Positions 6,390-9,303 of a DNA stretch of 9,303 nucleotides are shown piece by piece. The stretch covers positions 1 to 9,303 of the forward strand of contig CAZPAM010000088.1 of NCBI GenBank assembly GCA_964584595.1, given 5' to 3'. Below the pieces are notes generated by a model that searched no databases, was not told the origin of the DNA, and saw only the letters and a program-made list of their open reading frames with translations. Numbering within the stretch: the stretch's first letter is position 1; each line of letters opens with the position of its first letter. This DNA comes from Scalindua sp964584595. GTDB taxonomy: Bacteria > Planctomycetota > Brocadiia > Brocadiales > Scalinduaceae. The position numbers were made by a program, and so were the translations under genes.

Positions 6390-7394
6390 TCAAGATGAAT
6401 CTATTCTCCCGCCTTGAAAAGTCCTATAGTCAGCAGAACGTATCGTTATGAGCCCGATCCTTACAGCTCCGAGGGCATACCCGACCAGTTCACTATCGAT
6501 ACCGGTTTCTGTGAAACTTCTATAAACAACCTCCTTAATGGTTCCCAAGGTTATGTACTCTTTTTCGTCTTTAGGTGAAAGCGTTACCATGTTCTCTCCA
6601 TCAGTATCGTCTATATCTTTGCGTCCATAACAATTCCCAAACCTTGACACCATTCTTTTTCCTTTCATATTAACAATAATCTCTTTAAGCCTGTCATCAT
6701 CAATATCAAGACCGAACTTCATCGAATACTTTGAAATCTCTTTTCCGTATCCTTCAGTTACCGGCCTAATATCTGAAATCGTTCCTAGACCAACTTTTAA
6801 TAGAACATGTTCAAGGTCTTTCTTTAGTGGGTCTAGAAAATAACCATTGTCTGTAAGCTGCATATTCTCAACCTTACGATCAACAGCCAGATCAACTAGC
6901 ATATGAGAGTGAACATGCCAGCCGGTACCCTCATTGTATGTAACCTCTATGTGTTCAACCCCACCACGTATATACTTTCTCCACCAAGTTCTCTCACGCT
7001 TTAATTGTCTTATTGATTCCTTATAGCATTTGAAAGCCTTTTTTAAACTTGATCTATTCTGATCATTTGCAGTAACGGTTAAAAGATGAGGATTTGTCAT
7101 ATCTTTACCAAGTTCTTCTACCTTTCTGGAAAGAATTGATGCACGGTATGAATTACACACAGGACAGACTCTGTCTTTACAACGTAGTTGCGGATCATAC
7201 AAAACATTGGATGGGTCTCCTTTCTTAACTTTCACTAAAATTGTATTTCCACATATACCCATCCTTTTAGCTCTGGATTTCTGACCGATTTCCTTGATAA
7301 GACCTTCAATACGGAAAAGAGCTCTTAGTCTCCAGCTATTTTTAACGGTTACAACTCTAGATTTTTCCTCTTTTTTCACTGCGCATTTACTCAT
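6390..7394 (-). CDS. rep: Rolling-circle replication initiator, Rep_1 (HUH) type
   Basis: A 334-aa HUH endonuclease that would nick the double-strand origin and start rolling-circle replication. Seen in order: a cysteine cluster C72-x4-C77-x2-C80 (RCKDRVCPVC) of the zinc-finger type common in these Reps; motif I HLLTVTAND (103-111); motif II HVHSH, metal-binding histidines H160, H162 and H164; motif III EISKYSMKFG with catalytic tyrosine Y223 and K226, the YxxK signature of the pC194-type Rep_1 family (PF01446). The C-terminal third (230-334) is not recognised. The start is set at ATG 7394 because AGGAG lies 7 bases ahead; the frame is open for 23 more codons upstream without a ribosome binding site. 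The catalytic set is intact. The 81-aa gene follows at 24 bp. The upstream region looks like a copy-control locus. Confidence 0.88.
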   Translation of the reverse strand: MSKCAVKKEEKSRVVTVKNSWRLRALFRIEGLIKEIGQKSRAKRMGICGNTILVKVKKGDPSNVLYDPQLRCKDRVCPVCNSYRASILSRKVEELGKDMTNPHLLTVTANDQNRSSLKKAFKCYKESIRQLKRERTWWRKYIRGGVEHIEVTYNEGTGWHVHSHMLVDLAVDRKVENMQLTDNGYFLDPLKKDLEHVLLKVGLGTISDIRPVTEGYGKEISKYSMKFGLDIDDDRLKEIIVNMKGKRMVSRFGNCYGRKDIDDTDGENMVTLSPKDEKEYITLGTIKEVVYRSFTETGIDSELVGYALGAVRIGLITIRSADYRTFQGGRIDSS

Positions 7395-7423
7395 AATTTC
7401 GCTCCTGAAAAGGTTATAAAAAC

Positions 7424-7436
7424 GGCTAAAATAGCC
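7424..7436. promoter_or_regulatory. Dyad GGCTA-AAA-TAGCC ahead of rep
   Basis: A perfect 5-bp dyad with 3-bp centre lies 29 bp upstream of the rep start and close to its ribosome binding site. It could be an operator, or in the mRNA a small hairpin that modulates rep translation. Confidence 0.4.
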
Positions 7437-7494
7437 ATATTGTAAACTCTGATATTTCAACAACTTAAAAAACCGGATGTCACTTACTTCTTAG

Positions 7495-7501
7495 TATCAA
7501 G
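7495..7501 (-). promoter_or_regulatory. Candidate rolling-circle nick site CTTGATA
   Basis: On the - strand CTTGATA, followed by CTAAG, lies between the long hairpin at 7517-7572 and rep. The heptamer matches the nick site of pC194/pUB110-type double-strand origins (nick within CTTGATA), the same family as this Rep. The same seven bases also occur by chance at 3041-3047, so only the position next to rep makes it notable. Confidence 0.35.
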
Positions 7502-7516
7502 TCTATAGCTCCAGGC

Positions 7517-7572
7517 AAAAAAAAAGCTGTGTTTCCGGGCGTGGTGTGCACGTCCTCAACACAGCTTTTTTT
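7517..7572 (-). terminator. Long hairpin with T9 tract, probable rep attenuator
   Basis: Perfect 15-nt arms 7519-7533 and 7558-7572 (core GCTGTGTT / AACACAGC) enclose a 24-nt loop that itself folds (GGGCGTG / CACGTCC with one wobble). Read on the rep strand the hairpin ends in nine T; on the + strand seven T form part of the arm. It is thus a strong terminator towards rep, 122 bp before its start codon. Either it insulates rep from transcription arriving from the toxin-antitoxin side, or it lies in the rep leader and acts as an attenuator. Confidence 0.85.
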
Positions 7573-7573
7573 G

Positions 7574-7604
7574 TTGCTAAATAAACTTTATTAACTAATA
7601 TAAT
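7574..7604 (+). promoter_or_regulatory. Promoter for a + strand RNA opposing rep
   Basis: An exact TATAAT (7599-7604) has TTGCTA (7574-7579) 19 bp upstream, slightly long spacing. It starts directly after the hairpin at 7517-7572 and fires away from rep. The only thing downstream before a terminator is the two-hairpin sequence 7611-7689. Moderate support. Confidence 0.5.
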
Positions 7605-7610
7605 CGGACT

Positions 7611-7689
7611 ATAGTTATTATTCTTTTTCATTGGTGAATGGGAATAATGGTTCGGAGGGTATAAGTTGCCGCTTATGTCCTCTTTTTTT
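7611..7689 (+). ncRNA. Predicted two-hairpin RNA antisense to the rep leader
   Basis: Between the promoter at 7574-7604 and a terminator lies a segment without a reading frame but with strong secondary structure. Hairpin 1 (7617-7648) pairs ATTATTC with GAATAAT and, inside, CATT with AATG around a GGTG tetraloop. Hairpin 2 (7655-7682) is the terminator. The predicted RNA is about 79 nt, on the strand opposite to rep and upstream of its start. Rolling-circle plasmids often encode such counter-transcribed RNAs that pair with the rep leader and reduce Rep synthesis. Existence and role are inferred; no transcript data. Confidence 0.5.
7655..7689 (+). terminator. Rho-independent terminator of the predicted antisense RNA
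   Basis: GAGGGTATAAG (7655-7665) pairs over all 11 positions with CTTATGTCCTC (7672-7682), including two G-T wobbles, around a TTGCCG loop, followed by seven T (7683-7689). The wobbles only pair in the + strand RNA; the complement would have two A-C mismatches. This shows that the + strand is the transcribed one here. Confidence 0.8.
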
Positions 7690-7730
7690 ATGTAATAAAA
7701 TATCTATAACAAAAACTTAGAGAAAGTCTA

Positions 7731-7762
7731 GCGGTGTTTTACCGCAATTCAAATACAGTATA
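7731..7762 (-). promoter_or_regulatory. Possible distal rep promoter and leader-start hairpin
   Basis: On the - strand a TATACT (7762-7757) could be the -10 box of a rep transcript starting near 7750; the -35 region is weak. The next bases form a perfect hairpin GCGGT-5 nt-ACCGC (7731-7745), which would sit at the 5' end of the RNA. The leader would then be about 350 nt and include the region antisense to 7611-7689 and the hairpin at 7517-7572. Confidence 0.3.
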
Positions 7763-7946
7763 TAAATATTCAAGAAAGTAAAGAGGCGTTTCACCTACTT
7801 ATAAGATCAAATAGGACTAAAAACAAGTACTGTGACAAGGAACAATCTCAATATTTTCATTTTATCATCTATTTCTTGTTTGAAGTTAAAATATCTTAAT
7901 ATGTTTTAGCACATTAATGTTTTATGGGGATATAAATAGTTAATAA

Positions 7947-7961
7947 GTTTCCGCCGGAAAC
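7947..7961. promoter_or_regulatory. 15-bp palindrome GTTTCCG-C-CGGAAAC
   Basis: A perfect 7-bp dyad around one base, flanked by TTAAT on the left and ATTAA on the right, which extend it with a two-base offset. It lies in the non-coding stretch 7770-8040, where no gene is visible. No T-tract follows. It looks like a dimer-binding operator or a replication-related hairpin. Confidence 0.4.
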
Positions 7962-8040
7962 ATTAATCACAAATTGAGCGATTTTGATATTAAGTATTTA
8001 CCAGGACAGCCTAGAGATTCTTACTAAAACTGGAAATCAA

Positions 8041-8080
8041 TATAAAAGGCCACAGTGCTTTCACACTACGGCCTTTTATA
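8041..8080. terminator. Bidirectional terminator-like hairpin
   Basis: TATAAAAGGCC (8041-8051) pairs perfectly with GGCCTTTTATA (8070-8080); inside, AGTG pairs with CACT around CTTTCA. T-rich bases end both strands, but the runs are only four T and lie inside the stem. It lies 160 bp downstream of the antitoxin gene and could stop the toxin-antitoxin transcript before the rep control region. Confidence 0.65.
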
Positions 8081-8102
8081 TTAAATCTCATTAAATGTTC
8101 CA

Positions 8103-8127
8103 GGACATAAAAATTTATTTCATGTCC
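8103..8127. repeat. Inverted repeat GGACAT / ATGTCC
   Basis: Six-bp perfect arms (8103-8108 and 8122-8127) enclose 13 A/T-rich bases. CCAGGACA, part of the left arm, is repeated directly at 7999-8010. No function is evident. Confidence 0.35.
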
Positions 8128-8184
8128 AGCTATTTCTAATCGTTATGAGTTTCTTGATTAATGCGTACTAAAGAGAGGATTTAA

Positions 8185-8205
8185 AAGTGTCAAGTGTCAA
8201 GTGTC
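8185..8205. repeat. Three tandem copies of AAGTGTC
   Basis: Three exact 7-bp direct repeats stand head to tail, 37 bp downstream of the antitoxin stop. Such short tandem units can be iteron-like binding sites or slippage products; with three copies only, no role is claimed. Confidence 0.6.
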
Positions 8206-8241
8206 GAAATGCGATGCCTTGGTCAAAACCCAATTAGACGG

Positions 8242-8439
8242 TTATTTCAATTCTAAATCATTAATAACCTTGCTTAAAGGAATACTTTCTTCATGCTTTG
8301 AGCATTCTTTTGCTTCTCTTAAATCTTTTAAATTCTCATAGTTTTCTAACTCTTCTTTAATAGCAACAAACTCTTCATAAGGTAATATTACAAATTCTTT
8401 TTTTCCCTCTTTTTCAATTATTTGTGGATGAAGTGTCAT
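8242..8439 (-). CDS. Phd/YefM-like antitoxin
   Basis: A 65-aa acidic protein: MTLHPQIIEKEGKKEFVILP, then YEEFVAIKEELENYENLKDL, then a charged tail. It matches from memory the short prevent-host-death type antitoxins encoded with RelE/ParE toxins, with the N-terminal DNA-binding beta part (EFVILPYEEF) and a C-terminal toxin-binding helix. It would neutralise the toxin encoded just upstream and repress the operon. AAGGAG lies 7 bases before the ATG and the same TAAGGAG contains the stop codon of the toxin gene, so ribosomes ending the toxin can restart here, which favours antitoxin excess. The gene order, toxin first, is the reverse of most Phd pairs. Confidence 0.85.
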   Translation of the reverse strand: MTLHPQIIEKEGKKEFVILPYEEFVAIKEELENYENLKDLREAKECSKHEESIPLSKVINDLELK

Positions 8440-8449
8440 AATTATCTCC

Positions 8450-8698
8450 TTAACGATATGCGTCTCTACGGTGTTTTATTTTGTAAATTACAATTTTGTT
8501 AATTTCTGTTTCAAATAGTATTCGCCAATCCCCAACCCTCAATCTGTATTCATGTGTATGTTTTGTTAGTTTTTTTACATCACCTTGTAAATCATTTTCC
8601 ATTTCTTTAATTTTTACAGCAATCTTCTTTGCGTCTTCCTTTGAAATCTTTTTTAAATCTTTGATTGCTTTTGCTTTGAAATAAATTTGGTATTTCAT
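8450..8698 (-). CDS. RelE/ParE-family toxin
   Basis: An 82-aa basic protein of the RelE/ParE superfamily: MKYQIYFKAKAIKDLKKI with the helical opening, then VKKLTKHTHEYRLRVGDWRILFE and IVIYKIKHRRDAYR, the typical C-terminal strands. Basic and aromatic residues that serve RNA cleavage in RelE relatives are present (K43, R52, R54, R59, R78, R79, Y81), so it is probably a ribosome-dependent mRNA endonuclease, though ParE-like gyrase action cannot be excluded. Length is normal. The ATG lacks a good ribosome binding site, in contrast with the strong one of the antitoxin. The pair would stabilise the mobile element in its host. Confidence 0.9.
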   Translation of the reverse strand: MKYQIYFKAKAIKDLKKISKEDAKKIAVKIKEMENDLQGDVKKLTKHTHEYRLRVGDWRILFETEINKIVIYKIKHRRDAYR

Positions 8699-8736
8699 TC
8701 TACAATAAACAGTACGAGTATTATTGTGGCTTAGAA

Positions 8737-9051
8737 TTACATGCTAAAACAATATACGTCTGTATTCAAGACAAAAATAGGGATGTATTTGTACATAAGA
8801 ATATGCGGGCTTGTCCAAACGGTTTCATTAAGACGATCTTCTTCTTTGCGACCCTGGCGCCTTAGCGAGAAACCATGTACTTTTTCTTTCAGATTTTCTG
8901 GGTTTGGATTAAATTCTTTTAGAAGAGGAGGGTACCCTTTGCACTCCAGGACTTTTAAGGATTCATCATCAAGAAATAAGTATCTCTTACGTTTATCAGT
9001 GCTGCAAATATGAGTAATTTGGATTTTATTGACATGGGAAAAACTGCCTTG
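8737..9051 (-). pseudogene. Start-less open frame, probable decayed gene
   Basis: This - strand frame stays open for 104 codons between stops but has no ATG, GTG or TTG in its first two thirds. The first 60 codons read like a real protein: ITHICSTDKRKRYLFLDDES, then KVLECKGYPPLLKEF and NPNPENLKEKV. The frame then enters a stretch (around 8845-8875, CGCTAAGGCGCCAGGGTCGC) of the degenerate CGCnAAGGCGC type that I remember as a common extragenic repeat in some genomes. No family was recognised. A remnant of a truncated gene fits best. A + strand ORF at 8741-9013 is its antisense shadow. Confidence 0.4.
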
Positions 9052-9094
9052 TTAAATTCGTCCAATCCGTCGGACTTGTCCTATAAAGCGTAAC

Positions 9095-9156
9095 GTTGAG
9101 CTTGCCGAATCCGGTCACCCGCTCGCATCAGGTAACAAGGTGGGCGAACTCCGAAC
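9095..9156. other. GC-richer imperfect hairpin
   Basis: GTTGAGCTTGCC (9095-9106) pairs imperfectly with GGCGAACTCCGAAC (9143-9156), and CACC (9116-9119) with GGTG (9139-9142). The stretch is clearly richer in G and C than its surroundings. It lies downstream of the response-regulator gene and could be an extragenic repeat or a structured RNA. Apart from this, 9052-9220 shows nothing gene-like. Confidence 0.35.
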
Positions 9157-9220
9157 TATATAAACTGTCAATCCTTAACAGGGTAAATCAACAATCCTGT
9201 CAATTTCTTCTGTGAGGTAG

Positions 9221-9303
9221 TCAAAATATATTATTACGGATAATTGTCTCCAGATAGTCTAAATCAATAGGCTTGGTTACGTATTCTTTGGCGCCTAACT
9301 CAA
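9221..9303 (-). CDS. Response-regulator receiver domain, C-terminal end (partial)
   Basis: The last 26 codons of a gene that begins beyond the right edge. They read ELGAKEYVTKPIDLDYLETI and a short end with TGA at 9223-9221. GAKEYVTKP-IDLDYLE is the end of a CheY-like receiver domain: the K-P pair with the conserved phosphorylation-site lysine (usually after strand 5) followed by helix 5. The stop comes directly after helix 5, so the protein either is a stand-alone receiver or ends with the receiver domain, and has no output domain after it. Confidence 0.85.
   Translation of the reverse strand, partial: ELGAKEYVTKPIDLDYLETIIRNNIF

Noticed and set aside
7395..7463. Upstream ATG (7463) as the rep start
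   Set aside because: No ribosome binding site there and a dyad lies in this stretch; ATG 7394 has AGGAG at 7 bases.
8741..9013. 90-aa + strand ORF
   Set aside because: Rich in R, S, F and L with no ribosome binding site or family features; it is antisense to the more protein-like frame at 8737-9051 and overlaps an extragenic repeat.
9091..9156. Integron attC-like site (AACGTTGAGC and CCGAAC)
   Set aside because: The GTT and AAC ends face inward rather than outward as in attC, the 5' core box does not fit RYYYAAC, and no second copy or cassette gene is present.
1..9303. CRISPR array, insertion sequence or transposase
   Set aside because: No regularly spaced direct repeats and no transposase motif were seen; the only tandem repeat is three short AAGTGTC units at 8185.

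Overview
The window is AT-rich bacterial DNA with Shine-Dalgarno-led genes. It divides into a housekeeping-like left part on the + strand (1 to about 3870) and an integrated mobile element whose genes are all on the - strand (about 3871 to at least 8700). The host is not certain. A hemerythrin, a CPA2 cation/proton antiporter, a small cysteine-rich protein typical of anaerobes, and an orf138 family that I remember from planctomycete mobile DNA together suggest an anaerobic or microaerophilic Gram-negative bacterium, possibly an anammox-type planctomycete. This is an inference only.

Left part: a short gene group encodes a 63-aa CxxC protein (121-312), a carboxymuconolactone-decarboxylase-fold protein without the redox cysteines (359-679), and a small reading frame split by an in-frame TAG (769-852 and 856-1089). 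A strong hairpin terminator (1121-1165) closes it. A consensus promoter with a dyad in its spacer (1219-1246) leads with a very short leader into a 548-aa Kef/YbaL-type antiporter with a C-terminal nucleotide-binding domain (1265-2911). After a gene-poor gap comes a complete bacteriohemerythrin (3355-3792).

Mobile element: 3871-3910 is the 3' part of a tRNA-Val(GAC) gene on the - strand, broken at the anticodon. This is what remains at one end when a tyrosine-recombinase element inserts into a tRNA gene. Next to it on the - strand are the integrase, an overlapping HTH excisionase-type gene, a conserved planctomycete-type orphan, an 81-aa beta-rich protein, and a rolling-circle replication initiator of the Rep_1/HUH type. 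The element is therefore an integrative rolling-circle replicon; the polarity of the tRNA fragment places its other end, with a reconstituted tRNA-Val, to the right of the window.

The 850 bp upstream of rep contain no gene but much structure: a long hairpin with a T9 tract on the rep strand, an opposing consensus-like promoter, and a roughly 79-nt predicted RNA of two hairpins ending in a terminator, antisense to the probable rep leader. This looks like copy-number control by antisense RNA and attenuation and is the most interesting part of the window. Further right are dyads, a second terminator and a toxin-antitoxin pair in toxin-first order (8450-8698, 8242-8439). The right edge holds a start-less, probably decayed frame (8737-9051), a GC-richer hairpin segment, and the C-terminal end of a response-regulator receiver domain (9221-9303, running off the window).
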